From assembly GCF_900104535.1 (NCBI RefSeq), contig NZ_LT629710.1, positions 3,631,501 through 3,695,500 of the forward strand: a stretch of DNA of 64,000 nt. Reading direction: 5' to 3'. Position numbers and translations under genes: made by a program. The DNA is from Nakamurella panacisegetis (GTDB lineage: Bacteria; Actinomycetota; Actinomycetes; Mycobacteriales; Nakamurellaceae). The notes under the pieces were generated by a model, which searched no databases, was not told the DNA's origin, and worked only from the letters and a program-made list of their open reading frames with translations. Positions 43,217 through 52,305 of this stretch are shown here, one piece after another; the stretch's first letter is position 1; every line of letters begins with the position of its first letter.

Positions 43217-44203
43217 TCAGGAACTGCGGGTGAGGTGGAAACGTTCCCGATAGCGGTCAGGCGGTACGCCGAGCCGGCGGATGAACGTGCGGCGCATCGT
43301 CTCGGCCGTGCCGAAGCCGCAGCGGGCGGCAATGGCGGTGACTGTCTGGTCATCGGTCTCGAGCAGGGTCCGGGCGGCCTGCATCCGGGTTGCCTCGACG
43401 TAGCGCGCCGGCGGCTCGCCCACCTCGGCCGAGAAGACCCGGGCGAAGTGCCGCTCGCTCATGCCGACCGTGGCGGCCAGCACGGCGGCCCGATGGTCGC
43501 CACCCGGATCGGCATCGATCAGATTCTGGGCCCGGACGATCGGCGGTGTCCGGCCACGAGGGGCCCATGTCGGTACGGCGTACTGGCTCTGCCCACCCGG
43601 GCGGCGCCACGACAGCACCAGATGACGGGCCACCAGTTGCGCGGTCTCGGCGCTGTGATCCTGTTCGACCATGGCCAGGGCGAGATCGATGCCGGCCGTG
43701 ACTCCGCCCGAGGACCACAGGTCGCCGTCCTGCAGGTACAACCGGTCCGGGTCGACCTCGGCGGTCGGGAACTCGGACTGCAGCATGCCGGTTCGTTGCC
43801 AGTGGGTGGCGACCCGCCGACCGTCGAGCAGCCCGGCCCGCCCGGCCAGGAAGGATCCGGTGCAGACGGTGGCGATCCGCCGCGCGTGCGGAGCGGCCTG
43901 CCGGATCCACGACACGGCCGCGGAATCGGTTGGTGTCGCCCGCGCGCCGTCGCCGCCCGGCAGCACCAGGGTGTCGATCGGCGTGGCCGGGTCCGGGAGG
44001 GCCTCGGCGTGGATGCCAAGGCCGCCCGACGTCATCAGCCGGCCGGGGGAGGCGCTGACCACCGCCAGGTCGTACCCGGCGCGGCTCTGGGACCGGGCCA
44101 CCCGGTCGGCCCCATGGAAGACCTCCATCGGTCCGGCCAGGTCCAGGATCTGGAGGTCCGGAACGGCCAGGAAGATCACGGTGCGCGGAGGGGGAGCCGT
44201 CAT
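43217..44203 (-). CDS. GlxA family transcriptional regulator (DJ-1 domain plus AraC HTH)
   Basis: The 328-residue protein has an N-terminal DJ-1/PfpI-like domain (VIFLAVPDLQILDLAGPMEVF, VLPGGDG, VCTGSFLAGRAGLL, THWQRTG) and a C-terminal AraC-type double HTH (VGMSERHFARVFSAEVGEPPARYVEATR and VTAIAARCGFGTAETMRRTFIRRLG). It is a one-component regulator that may sense a small amide or other ligand through the DJ-1 domain. I start at ATG 44203; an ATG at 44230 would add nine residues (MTKARQDRG) and is possible. It precedes the DJ-1/PfpI gene and probably regulates it. Confidence 0.92.
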   Translation of the reverse strand: MTAPPPRTVIFLAVPDLQILDLAGPMEVFHGADRVARSQSRAGYDLAVVSASPGRLMTSGGLGIHAEALPDPATPIDTLVLPGGDGARATPTDSAAVSWIRQAAPHARRIATVCTGSFLAGRAGLLDGRRVATHWQRTGMLQSEFPTAEVDPDRLYLQDGDLWSSGGVTAGIDLALAMVEQDHSAETAQLVARHLVLSWRRPGGQSQYAVPTWAPRGRTPPIVRAQNLIDADPGGDHRAAVLAATVGMSERHFARVFSAEVGEPPARYVEATRMQAARTLLETDDQTVTAIAARCGFGTAETMRRTFIRRLGVPPDRYRERFHLTRSS

Positions 44204-44360
44204 GCCTCGATCCTGTCGGGCTTTCGTCATGGCGTAAATGACAAAGTCCCCACGTTTTCGGCCAGATCACCACCGCCCCCCGGATGGTTGGCCCGACCCG
44301 GGGATAGGGAACAGTGGTCGGGAGTCTGATCGATCTCGTCACGCCGAAGGGGAACTGCAG

Positions 44361-45767
44361 ATGCCGTCCAACCAGCCCACCGTGTTCGTGCTGTTCGGCG
44401 CGACCGGCGACCTCGCCAAGCGCATGGTGCTGCCGGCCTTCTACCAACTCGCCCAGCACGGACTCATGCCCACCTCGTGGGTGCTGGTCGGGAACGGCCG
44501 CGGGGATGTCGCGCACGAGGACTTCCGGACCCGGGTGCGGAGCGCGCTGGAGGAATTCGGCGGCATCAAGGTCGACGAGAAGGTCTGGTCCGATTTCTCG
44601 GCCCGGCTCCGGTTCGCCGGTGGCGGGTTCGACCAGGACGATCCGGGATCGTTGTTGGACGTGCTCGCCGAGGCCCACGAACTGTTGGGCCCGGACGCGG
44701 ACTACATCCACTACCTGGCCATCCCGCCGGTCGCCTTCGAGGGCATCACCAAGGGCTTGTCGGCGCACCAGCTGCTGGAGGGATCGCGGGTGGTGTACGA
44801 GAAGCCGTACGGCACCAGCCCGGAGTCGTTCCGGGAGCTGGACCAGCTGGTGCTCTCGGTGATGAAGGAGGAGCAGGTCTACCGGATCGACCACTTCCTG
44901 GGCAAGGAGGCCACGCAGAACATCCACGTGCTGCGGTTCGCCAACCGGATGACGGAGCAGATCTGGAGCCGGGACCACGTCACCCAGGTGCAGATCGACG
45001 TGCCCGAGGTGCTCGACGTCGCCGACCGGGCCGCCTTCTACGACGCCACCGGTGCCCTGCGGGACATGGTGGTGACCCATCTGTTCCAGGTGGCGGCCGA
45101 GGTCGCGATGGAGCCGCCGATCGACTTCTCGGCCGAGAACCTGCAGGACGCAAGGGAATCCGTGCTGGCCTCGTTTCGGCCGCTGGCCGCCGAGGACGTG
45201 GTGCTGGGGCAGGCCGACGGTTACCGCGACCTGCCCGAGGTGGCTGACGACTCGACCACCGACACCTACGCCGCCGTCCGGCTCTGGGTCGACACCGACC
45301 GCTGGCACGGGGTGCCGTTCCTGCTGCGCAGCGGGAAGTACCTGCACGAGAGCGGTCAACGCGTCTCATTGGTGATGCGCAAGCCGGACGGCCCGCTGTC
45401 CGGAATCCCCGGGGACGGAACGGTGCTCAGCTTCTCGATGCAGGGCAACGGATCGATGGCGTTGTCGGTGGTGGTGAAGAATCCCGGCCCCGGCCTCGAC
45501 CTGACCCTGCAGGACGTGGATCTGTCGCTGGACGACGTGGTCGGTGGCGATCCGTTGCCGCCCTACGTGTCCCTCATCCATGACGTGACGATCGGGGACC
45601 GCTCGCTGTTCACCACCAGCGCCGGGTTGTCCCACGCCTGGAACGCCGCCGCGCCGATCCTGGACCACCGGCCGGCCCCGCATCCGTATGCCCCGGGCTC
45701 CACCGGCCCGGCGCAGGGTTCGGCTCTCCCCGGACCGCACGGCTGGTTCCTGGATGCCCGGAAGTGA
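44361..45767 (+). CDS. zwf: glucose-6-phosphate dehydrogenase
   Basis: The 468-residue enzyme oxidises glucose-6-phosphate with NADP(+). The nucleotide-binding motif GATGDLAKRMVLPAF is at the N-terminus, EKPYGTS follows, and the catalytic RIDHFLGKEATQNIHVLRFAN contains the active-site histidine. The usual RIDHYLGKE is here RIDHFLGKE, a conservative change. The C-terminal beta-sheet domain is intact. ATG 44361 has AAGGGGAA upstream; the frame is open further upstream to 44238, but that part is low complexity and lies in the divergent promoter region. Confidence 0.95.
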   Translation: MPSNQPTVFVLFGATGDLAKRMVLPAFYQLAQHGLMPTSWVLVGNGRGDVAHEDFRTRVRSALEEFGGIKVDEKVWSDFSARLRFAGGGFDQDDPGSLLDVLAEAHELLGPDADYIHYLAIPPVAFEGITKGLSAHQLLEGSRVVYEKPYGTSPESFRELDQLVLSVMKEEQVYRIDHFLGKEATQNIHVLRFANRMTEQIWSRDHVTQVQIDVPEVLDVADRAAFYDATGALRDMVVTHLFQVAAEVAMEPPIDFSAENLQDARESVLASFRPLAAEDVVLGQADGYRDLPEVADDSTTDTYAAVRLWVDTDRWHGVPFLLRSGKYLHESGQRVSLVMRKPDGPLSGIPGDGTVLSFSMQGNGSMALSVVVKNPGPGLDLTLQDVDLSLDDVVGGDPLPPYVSLIHDVTIGDRSLFTTSAGLSHAWNAAAPILDHRPAPHPYAPGSTGPAQGSALPGPHGWFLDARK

Positions 45768-45810
45768 CCGCGACGCGGCTGAACCGGCCACCCGGCCAGC
45801 CTTGTCCGGG

Positions 45811-47106
45811 TTACGGCTGGGTCGGGTCGAAGCGTTTCTCCAGGCCCAGCCAGCAGTCGGCGTAGTCGGCCTGCAGTTGCGGTGAGGACGAGGCGAACCG
45901 GCTGACCCGTTGCGGGAAGCGGGTTTCGAACATGAAGGCCATGGTGCCTTCGAGCTTGGCCGGAGCCAGTTCGACGGTTGATGCGTGCGCGAACGCCTCG
46001 GTGTCCGGGCCGTGCGGGAGCATGCAGTTGTGCAGGCTGATGCCGCCGGGCACGAAGCCCTGCGGCTTGGCGTCGTAGACGCCGTAGATCAGGCCCATGA
46101 ACTCGCTCATCACGTTCATGTGATACCAGGGCGGTCGAAAGGTGTTCTCCGACACCATCCATCGGTCCGGGAAGACCACGAAGTCCACGTTCGCGGTGCC
46201 CGGGGTCTCCGACGGGCCGGTCAGCACCGTGAAGATGGACGGGTCGGCGTGGTCGAACAGCAGCGGACCGACCGGGGAGAAGCGGCGCAGGTCGTACTTG
46301 TACGGCGCGTAGTTGCCGTGCCAGGCGACGACGTCGAGAGGAGAGTGGCCGATCTCGGAGCGCCACAACGACCCGCCCCATCGCACGAACATGGCGGAGG
46401 GCTCGTCCCGGTCCTGGTAGGCGGCCACCGGGGTGAGGAAGTCGCGGGGGTTGGCCAGACAGTTGGCCCCGATCGGTCCGCGTTCGGGGAGGGTGAAGGT
46501 GCCGCCGTAGTTCTCACAGACGTATCCGCGCGCGCTGTCGCCGCCGAGTTCCAGCCGGAACTTCACCCCCCGTGGGATGACCACGATCTCGCCGGGCTCG
46601 GCGTCGATGATCCCGAACTCGGTCCAGAATCGCAGTTCGCCGTACTGCAGGACGAAGAGCATCTCGCCGTCGGCGTTGTACAGGTATTCGCTCCGCATCG
46701 ATCGGTTGATCAGGTAGACGTGGTTGGCGAAGCCGGTGTGGGTACCGACGTCGCCCCCGCTGGTCACGGTGCACATGCCGTCGAGCAGCGAACGGGGTTC
46801 GGCCGGGATGGGCATCGGATCCCAGCGCAGCGGGCCGATCGGCAGGTCACACTCGTCGTCGGGGGCGCTCCGCCAGTTCGACGGCGGGCACTTGACGAAC
46901 CGGCCGCCGTGGGCCACCGACGGCCGGATCCGGTAGAGCCAGGACCGTTCGTTGCTGATGCGGGGAGCCGTGAACGGCGAGCCGGAGAGTTGCTCGGCGT
47001 ACAGGCCGTACGCGCAGCGCTGGGGTGAGTTCCGCCCGACCGGCAACGCTCCGGGCAGCGCCTCCGTCTCGAAGCCGTTGCCGAATCCCGACTGGTACCC
47101 GTCCAT
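45811..47106 (-). CDS. hmgA: homogentisate 1,2-dioxygenase
   Basis: The 431-residue protein begins [19 protein letters not shown], a diagnostic start for homogentisate dioxygenase. The iron ligands are in [18 protein letters not shown] (His and Glu) and [11 protein letters not shown] (His). The enzyme opens the homogentisate ring to maleylacetoacetate in tyrosine and phenylalanine breakdown. No other genes of the pathway lie in the window. ATG 47106 follows GAGGAGAG. It is 21 bases after the TetR regulator gene on the same strand and is probably its target. Confidence 0.96.
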   Translation of the reverse strand: MDGYQSGFGNGFETEALPGALPVGRNSPQRCAYGLYAEQLSGSPFTAPRISNERSWLYRIRPSVAHGGRFVKCPPSNWRSAPDDECDLPIGPLRWDPMPIPAEPRSLLDGMCTVTSGGDVGTHTGFANHVYLINRSMRSEYLYNADGEMLFVLQYGELRFWTEFGIIDAEPGEIVVIPRGVKFRLELGGDSARGYVCENYGGTFTLPERGPIGANCLANPRDFLTPVAAYQDRDEPSAMFVRWGGSLWRSEIGHSPLDVVAWHGNYAPYKYDLRRFSPVGPLLFDHADPSIFTVLTGPSETPGTANVDFVVFPDRWMVSENTFRPPWYHMNVMSEFMGLIYGVYDAKPQGFVPGGISLHNCMLPHGPDTEAFAHASTVELAPAKLEGTMAFMFETRFPQRVSRFASSSPQLQADYADCWLGLEKRFDPTQP

Positions 47107-47127
47107 GTTCTCTCCTCGCCGCTGAGG

Positions 47128-47721
47128 TCAGTCGAGTACCAGCATCCTCCGGGCCAGATCGATCAGCGTCCCGGCCAGTTCGTCGTCGGTGAGCGCCGAG
47201 TCGAAGGTACCCAGCGCGTTGAGCATGCCGAAGCAGCCGTGCACGGTTGCGCGGATGACCTCGGCGCTCCAGGACGGGTGCACCTCCGCCAGCAGGGACC
47301 GCCACTGCCGGACCAGCGTCCGCTGCCGCTCGGCGAGCCGGATCCGGTGTTCCGGTGGGAGGTGATGCACCTCGCGGACGAACACGCCCATCAGCCGCCG
47401 GCGCGACGCCACCGCTCTGGCGTACACACCGACCAGGGCCAGCAGATCCCGGGCCGGGTCCGGCTCGGCCGACGAGCCTTCCGGGGGCTGGGTGACGGCG
47501 TCGATGATCCCGTCGAACACCGCGGCCAAAATGGCCGCCTTGGAATCGAAGTGCCGGTAGATGGCCGGACCGGTGATGCCGGCCGCGGCGCCGATCTGAT
47601 CCATCCCGGCCGCCGGGTAGCCGCCGGCCGCGAACAGGTCGGCGGCCGCCGTGACGATGTGCAGCCGCCGGCCGCCGCGCCGCCGGCCGGGTACGATCTC
47701 GGCCGGTTCCACCGCGCTCAT
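47128..47721 (-). CDS. TetR family transcriptional regulator
   Basis: The 197-residue protein has a TetR N-terminal HTH: RLHIVTAAADLFAAGGYPAAGMDQIGAAAGITGPAIYRHFDSK (HTH about residues 20-62), and a helical ligand-binding C-terminal domain. ATG 47721 has GAGG nine bases upstream. It is directly upstream of hmgA (21-base gap) and just after the DUF2087 gene (one base gap), so the four genes DUF3043-DUF2087-TetR-hmgA run together. Control of hmgA is an inference from position. Confidence 0.92.
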   Translation of the reverse strand: MSAVEPAEIVPGRRRGGRRLHIVTAAADLFAAGGYPAAGMDQIGAAAGITGPAIYRHFDSKAAILAAVFDGIIDAVTQPPEGSSAEPDPARDLLALVGVYARAVASRRRLMGVFVREVHHLPPEHRIRLAERQRTLVRQWRSLLAEVHPSWSAEVIRATVHGCFGMLNALGTFDSALTDDELAGTLIDLARRMLVLD

Positions 47722-47722
47722 C

Positions 47723-48025
47723 TCACACCTCGACGGTGCCGCCGGAACGCCAGTACCGGCCGTCCGCGCGATCCATGAATCCGAAGTCGATCAGGGCTCG
47801 TCGCAGGGATACGTAGTCGTCGTAGAGGCCGATCAGCTCGCGATTCACCTCTACCTCGAGGTAGTGCACGCCGGGGATGAAGCGACCGGCGATCAGGTCG
47901 AGCACCGCGAGCTTGCGCGACTGCTTGCGGGGCATCGTGTGCAGCCGCCCGTCCTGGTCGAAGTACCGCTGGCGCACCACCTCCCGTTGGGCCTCAGCGG
48001 CACGTCGCAGGTCGTCCGTGCCCAC
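47723..48025 (-). CDS. DUF2087 domain protein
   Basis: From GTG 48025 the product is 100 residues. It has the DUF2087 pattern: LHTMPRKQSRKLAVLDLIAGRFIPG, YLEVEVNRELIGLYDDYVSLRRALIDFGFMDRADGRYWR. The fold is a winged-helix-like regulator domain, often found alone or fused to an HTH, and probably binds nucleic acid or partner proteins. It sits between DUF3043 (two-base gap) and TetR (one-base gap) genes on the minus strand. The longer frame to 48073 overlaps the DUF3043 gene with low-complexity residues and is rejected. Confidence 0.85.
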   Translation of the reverse strand: MGTDDLRRAAEAQREVVRQRYFDQDGRLHTMPRKQSRKLAVLDLIAGRFIPGVHYLEVEVNRELIGLYDDYVSLRRALIDFGFMDRADGRYWRSGGTVEV

Positions 48026-48027
48026 GG

Positions 48028-48660
48028 TCAGACAGCGTCCCCTCGACCGACCCGCGGGCGCGGCACGCGCCATTTGCGGATCAGACAGGCGCGGTTGAAC
48101 GCATAGAAACCGAGCGCGCGGGGCCGGATGGAGAGCCCGGCCGGATCGCCCTTCGGGAACCGTTCGGCCACCCGACGACTCAGCTGACGACCGAAGATGA
48201 TCGCGTCGACCACCGCCGCGAGGATGGCGATGAGCAGGATGAAGGGGCCGATGAGCTGCACCGTCTGGTTGCGGATGAGCAGGATCACGAAGGACAGGAG
48301 CGCCACCGGCAGCAAGATCCCGGCGACGTTGCGGCGGGCATCGGTCAGGTCCCGGACGAAGGCCCGGACCGGCCCGCGGTCACGCGGCAGCACGTAGGCG
48401 TCGTCGCCCCGCATCATCCGCTCGCGACGCTGGTTCGACTGCGTCCGCTTCTCGTCCTTGGTCAGCGTCTTGCCGACCTCCTTGGACCGCTTGATGGCTT
48501 CGCGCTGGGTCTTCGGCGGTGGGGCGACCGGCCCGCGTCGGGCTTCCGCCTGGCTCCGCTTCGGCGTCGGTCGGCCCTTCCCGACGGTCGGAGCCTCCGG
48601 AACCGGGGGGACGAGAACGTCTGATGCCTGGTCAGCCGACTTACGGCGAAGAAAGCTCAC
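48028..48660 (-). CDS. DUF3043 membrane protein
   Basis: The 210-residue actinobacterial protein has a charged cytoplasmic N-terminal half rich in Lys/Arg/Pro (TVGKGRPTPKRSQAEA, KSKEVGKTLTKDE-like), the conserved MMRGDDAYVLPRDRGPVR segment and two transmembrane helices (VAGILLPVALLSFVILLI and IGPFILLIAILAAVVDAII), with GRQLSRRVAERFP and LGFYAFNRACLIRKWRVP at the end. This is the DUF3043 family (Rv2206-like), of unknown function. Two GTGs lie together; GTG 48660 is six bases from the -10-like TATTCT and is my choice. It faces the erpA-like gene. Confidence 0.9.
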   Translation of the reverse strand: MSFLRRKSADQASDVLVPPVPEAPTVGKGRPTPKRSQAEARRGPVAPPPKTQREAIKRSKEVGKTLTKDEKRTQSNQRRERMMRGDDAYVLPRDRGPVRAFVRDLTDARRNVAGILLPVALLSFVILLIRNQTVQLIGPFILLIAILAAVVDAIIFGRQLSRRVAERFPKGDPAGLSIRPRALGFYAFNRACLIRKWRVPRPRVGRGDAV

Positions 48661-48666
48661 CACACG

Positions 48667-48672
48667 AGAATA
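48667..48672 (-). promoter_or_regulatory. candidate -10 box of the DUF3043 gene
   Basis: TATTCT on the minus strand lies six bases upstream of GTG 48660, a strong -10 match with leaderless spacing. It would drive the DUF3043-DUF2087-TetR-hmgA run. Confidence 0.55.
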
Positions 48673-48812
48673 GTTGACTCCAGGAGCCGGGAATACCCAC
48701 GGAACACGTGCGGTTGGACCAGCGAAGTGGGCCGACCGACCCCAGTGCGGTCCGCCCTCTGGCATCATCGAAGGTGCACGACCCCCCAGAGATCATTGAG
48801 AGAGGGAGTCAT

Positions 48813-49202
48813 ATGACTACCGCCAATACCGACGCCCCCGTCCAGGCCACCGAGTCGGCCGAACAGGTCAAGGCTGCCCACGGCGTGACGCTGACCGAGA
48901 CCGCGGCGTCCAAGGCGAAGGCGTTGCTGGACCGCGACGGCAGCGCCGAGATGGTTCTCCGCATCGCCGTGCAGCCGGGTGGATGCTCGGGTCTGCGTTA
49001 CGAGCTCTTCTTCGACGACCGCAGCCTGGACGGCGACGCGCTCGTCGACTTCGGCGGCATCGGCCTGGCCGTCGATCGGATGTCCAAGCCGTACCTGGAC
49101 GGTGCGGTGATCGACTTCGTCGACACCATCGAGAAGCAGGGCTTCACCATCGACAACCCGAACGCGCAGAACTCCTGCGCCTGCGGAGATTCCTTCCACT
49201 GA
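48813..49202 (+). CDS. iron-sulfur cluster insertion protein (HesB/IscA/ErpA family)
   Basis: The 129-residue A-type carrier has the three conserved cysteines: GGCSG (Cys58) and CAC near the end (Cys122, Cys124), with LTETAASKAKALLDRDGSAEMVLRI and MSKPYLDGAVIDFVD between. It transfers [2Fe-2S] or [4Fe-4S] clusters to target proteins. ATG 48813 follows AGAGGGAG. The next gene, adoK, is co-directional; this pairing matches the Rv2204c-Rv2202c region from memory. ErpA versus IscA cannot be decided from sequence alone. A hairpin follows its stop at 49226-49262. Confidence 0.93.
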   Translation: MTTANTDAPVQATESAEQVKAAHGVTLTETAASKAKALLDRDGSAEMVLRIAVQPGGCSGLRYELFFDDRSLDGDALVDFGGIGLAVDRMSKPYLDGAVIDFVDTIEKQGFTIDNPNAQNSCACGDSFH

Positions 49203-49225
49203 CCTGACCGGTCACGAGATGTTCG

Positions 49226-49262
49226 TCGGCCGCCCCCTCGGTTTTCCGAGGGAGGCGGCCGA
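49226..49262 (+). terminator. terminator-like hairpin after the erpA-like gene
   Basis: TCGGCCGCCCCCTCGG (49226-49241) pairs with CCGAGGGAGGCGGCCGA (49246-49262) around TTTT, with one bulged A. The stem is long and GC-rich but no T-run follows, so termination may be partial or Rho-aided. Confidence 0.55.
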
Positions 49263-49374
49263 TGCTCGTTCGGTGTCGGTAGGGATCGCAGGCGGTAAGG
49301 TCGTTTCCGTCGGAGAAGGATCCCTCCGCGCGTCGGGCCCGCCCGCTTGCGCTGACTGAAGTGAAAGGGGCCTC

Positions 49375-50361
49375 GTGCCCATCGTCGTCACCGGTTCGAT
49401 CGCAACCGACCACCTGATGCATTTCCCCGGGAAGTTCACCGATTCGCTCCTGCCGGACCAGTTGGACCGGGTCTCCCTGTCCTTCCTGGTCGACGACCTG
49501 GTCGTCCGTCGGGGCGGGGTGGCCGCGAACATCTGCTTCGGGATGGGCCTTCTGGGGGTCGGCCCGGTCCTGCTGGACGCCGTCGGTGCCGACTTCGACG
49601 ACTACCGCAGCTGGCTGACCCGGCACGGGGTCGACTGCACCCACGTGCACGTGTTCAAGGACGTGCAGACGGCCCGTTTCGTGTGCACGACCGATGACGC
49701 GATGAACCAGATCGGTTCGTTCTACGCGGGCGCCATGTCACGGTCCCGGGAGATCGAGATCGGTCCGGTGGCCGATGCGGTCGCCGGGATCGATCTGGTG
49801 ATGATCAGCGCCGGCGACCCGGCCGCCATGGTGCGGCACGCCGAGGAATGCCGCCAGCGCGGTCTCACCTTCGCCGCCGACCCCTCGCAGCAGCTGGCCC
49901 GCATGGACGGCGTTGACGCGGGCAAACTGGTCGACGGTGCGGCCTTCTGGTTCTCCAACGACTACGAACTCGGGCTGCTGCTGTCCAAGACCGGCTGGAC
50001 CGAGGCGCAGCTGCTGTCCAAGGTGGGCCATCGGGTCACCACCCTGGGTTCCAAGGGAGTCGAGATCGTCGCCGCGGATGGCTCGCGGCTGCACGTCCCG
50101 GTCGTCCCGGAGCTGGCCAAGGTCGACCCGACGGGCGTCGGCGACGCGTTCCGTGCCGGTTTCGTGGCCGGCCAGTACCGCGGCCTCGATTTCGAACGCT
50201 CGGCGCAGCTCGGCTCGCTGATGGCCACCCTGGTGCTGGAGACCATCGGTACGCAGGAGTACAGCTTCGAGCCGGCGGCCGCCCTGGCCCGCCTGGCCGA
50301 CTGCTACGGCGAGACCGCGGCCGTGGAGATCGCCGGGGCGATGGGCTTCGTCACCGTCTGA
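49375..50361 (+). CDS. adoK: adenosine kinase, mycobacterial type (PfkB/ribokinase family)
   Basis: The 328-residue protein begins IVVTGSIATDHLMHFPGKFTD, nearly as in M. tuberculosis adenosine kinase Rv2202c. It shares VSLSFLVDDLVVRRGGVAANI, TFAADPSQQLARMDG, and the catalytic DPTGVGDAFRAGF (Asp257). Actinobacterial AdoK phosphorylates adenosine to AMP and is structurally nearer ribokinase than to eukaryotic adenosine kinase. GTG 49375 follows GAAAGGGG. It converges on asnB with a 24-base gap. Confidence 0.94.
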   Translation: MPIVVTGSIATDHLMHFPGKFTDSLLPDQLDRVSLSFLVDDLVVRRGGVAANICFGMGLLGVGPVLLDAVGADFDDYRSWLTRHGVDCTHVHVFKDVQTARFVCTTDDAMNQIGSFYAGAMSRSREIEIGPVADAVAGIDLVMISAGDPAAMVRHAEECRQRGLTFAADPSQQLARMDGVDAGKLVDGAAFWFSNDYELGLLLSKTGWTEAQLLSKVGHRVTTLGSKGVEIVAADGSRLHVPVVPELAKVDPTGVGDAFRAGFVAGQYRGLDFERSAQLGSLMATLVLETIGTQEYSFEPAAALARLADCYGETAAVEIAGAMGFVTV

Positions 50362-50385
50362 CGGCGCCCACCGCCGGCTCGTCGG

Positions 50386-52305
50386 CTACAGGAAGACGGG
50401 ATAGACCGGCTCCGGAATCTCCGGCTTGATCGAGCCGGTGACGAAGATCTCGTGCCACAGCTGGAAGACGATCACGGTCCAGATGGGCCGTGAGTAGTCG
50501 GCGACGCCGGCCCGGTGGTCGTCCAGGAGTTTCACCACCGCGGCGGCGTCGATGTACTGCTCGGTCTGGGCGCTGGTGATGATGTTGCGGGCCCAGTCGT
50601 ACGAGCCCTCCTTGAGGTAGTGCCGGATCGGTACCGGGAAGCCGAGCTTCTTCCGGTTCAGCACGTGCGGCGGGACGATCAGTTCCATCGCCTTGCGCAG
50701 CGCCACCTTGGTCGCGACGCCCTGGACCCGGTGCTCCGGTGGCACCGTCCGGGCCACGTCGAACACGCGGGGGTCCAGGAACGGCACCCGCAGTTCCAGC
50801 GAGTTGGCCATGGTCATCTTGTCCGCCTTGACCAGGATGTCCCCCCGCAGCCACGTGAACAGGTCAACGTGCTGCATCCGTGAGATCGGGTCGCTGCCCA
50901 GCGACCGGGCGTAGATCGGATCGGTGACGTCCCGGAACGACCGGTCGGGGGAGTAGGTGAGCAGCACCCCGGGCAACTGTTCCTCGCGGAAGATGCGGGC
51001 GTTCCCGTAGTAGCGCTGCTCGAGGTCGATCGCGCCGCGGCGCAGCATGTCCTTCCCGCGGAAGCCCTGCGGCAGAGCCCGGCCGACGGCGGCCAGTCCC
51101 TTGCGCAGTTGGTGGGGGAGCCGCGTCATCGGGGCCAGGGAGGCCGGCTCGCGGTAGATGTTGTACCCGCCGAACAGCTCGTCGGCGCCCTCGCCGGACA
51201 ACACCACCTTGACGTGTTTGCGGGCTTCGTTGGCGACGAAGTACAGCGGCACCAGGGCCGGGTCGGCCACCGGCTCGTCCAGGTACCAGACGATCAGCGG
51301 CAGCGCGCCCGTGAGTTCCGCCTCCGAGACCTTGCGGACGACGTGCCGGACGCCGATCGCCGCTGCGCTCTCCGCGGCCACGTCGATCTCGGAAAAGCCC
51401 TCCCGGTCGAAGCCGGTGGTGAACGTGAGCAGATCGGGGTTGTAGCGCTTGGCCAGCGCGGCGATCGCGGTGGAGTCGATACCGCCGGACAGGAAGGACC
51501 CGACGGTGACATCGGCCCGCATGTGCGCCTTCACCGAATCGTCAAGGACGTCGGCGATGCGCCGGTACAGCGCGTTGCGCTCCGATTCCCCGGTCACCCT
51601 CGACGGCACGAACGTCGGGTGGAAGTACCGCTCCGGGTGCACCGCGGCACCCGGCGCCGGACGCAGGGTGAAATGCGTCCCGGACTCGAGGCGGCGGATC
51701 GCGACGTCCATCGTGGCCGGCTCCGGGACGTACTGCAGGACGAGGTAGTGCTGCAGGGCGGCCTCGTCGACCACGGCCGCCCCGGTGAGCTCCCGCAGGC
51801 CCTTCTCCTCGGAGGAGAAGGCGATCCCGTCCGGGGTGACCGCCGTGAACAGCGGTTTGATGCCGAACGGGTCGCGTGCCCCGAACAGCACCCGCAGCTC
51901 GGTGTCCCAGATCAGGAAGGCGAACATGCCTCTGAGCCGCGACACGGCCGCCTTGCCCCAGTGGTGGAAGCCGGCGACGATGGCCTCACCGTCGCCCTCG
52001 GTCCGGAACCGGGCACCGAACTCCGCGGCCAGCTCCTCCCGCAGCTCCAGGTAGTTGTAGATCTCGCCGTTGAACACCAGTGCGTACCGGTCGGGCGATT
52101 CCGGCGGCCCCCACCGCAGCGGCTGGTGCGAGTGGGCGATGTCGATGATGGACAGCCGGTTGAACCCGAACACCACGTCGTCGTCGTTCCAGGTGCCGGC
52201 GTCGTCCGGGCCGCGATGACGGGCGCACCGCATGCCCGCGGCCACCTCCTCCACGCGATCCCCGGCCCGGCCGGTCAAGGAGAGGAAGCCCATCAGTCCG
52301 CACAC
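50386..52305 (-). CDS. asnB: asparagine synthetase, glutamine-hydrolysing
   Basis: The 639-residue protein is a class II amidotransferase followed by an AsnB synthetase domain. The start GTG 52305 is decisive: it places cysteine at residue 2 (MCGLMGF), which becomes the N-terminal nucleophile. A GTG 12 bases further upstream would destroy that arrangement. Other motifs are RHRGPDDAG, FNGEIYNYLELREEL, the PP-loop SGGIDSTAIAAL, VLSGEGADELFGGYN and FLDPRVFDVARTVP. It makes asparagine from aspartate, glutamine and ATP. The AdoK-AsnB-CtaC order matches mycobacteria. Confidence 0.96.
   Translation of the reverse strand: MCGLMGFLSLTGRAGDRVEEVAAGMRCARHRGPDDAGTWNDDDVVFGFNRLSIIDIAHSHQPLRWGPPESPDRYALVFNGEIYNYLELREELAAEFGARFRTEGDGEAIVAGFHHWGKAAVSRLRGMFAFLIWDTELRVLFGARDPFGIKPLFTAVTPDGIAFSSEEKGLRELTGAAVVDEAALQHYLVLQYVPEPATMDVAIRRLESGTHFTLRPAPGAAVHPERYFHPTFVPSRVTGESERNALYRRIADVLDDSVKAHMRADVTVGSFLSGGIDSTAIAALAKRYNPDLLTFTTGFDREGFSEIDVAAESAAAIGVRHVVRKVSEAELTGALPLIVWYLDEPVADPALVPLYFVANEARKHVKVVLSGEGADELFGGYNIYREPASLAPMTRLPHQLRKGLAAVGRALPQGFRGKDMLRRGAIDLEQRYYGNARIFREEQLPGVLLTYSPDRSFRDVTDPIYARSLGSDPISRMQHVDLFTWLRGDILVKADKMTMANSLELRVPFLDPRVFDVARTVPPEHRVQGVATKVALRKAMELIVPPHVLNRKKLGFPVPIRHYLKEGSYDWARNIITSAQTEQYIDAAAVVKLLDDHRAGVADYSRPIWTVIVFQLWHEIFVTGSIKPEIPEPVYPVFL

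Noticed and set aside
43350-45359. 669-codon minus-strand frame across the GlxA regulator and zwf genes
   Set aside because: Its composition is biased and it overlaps two genes with diagnostic motifs in other frames.
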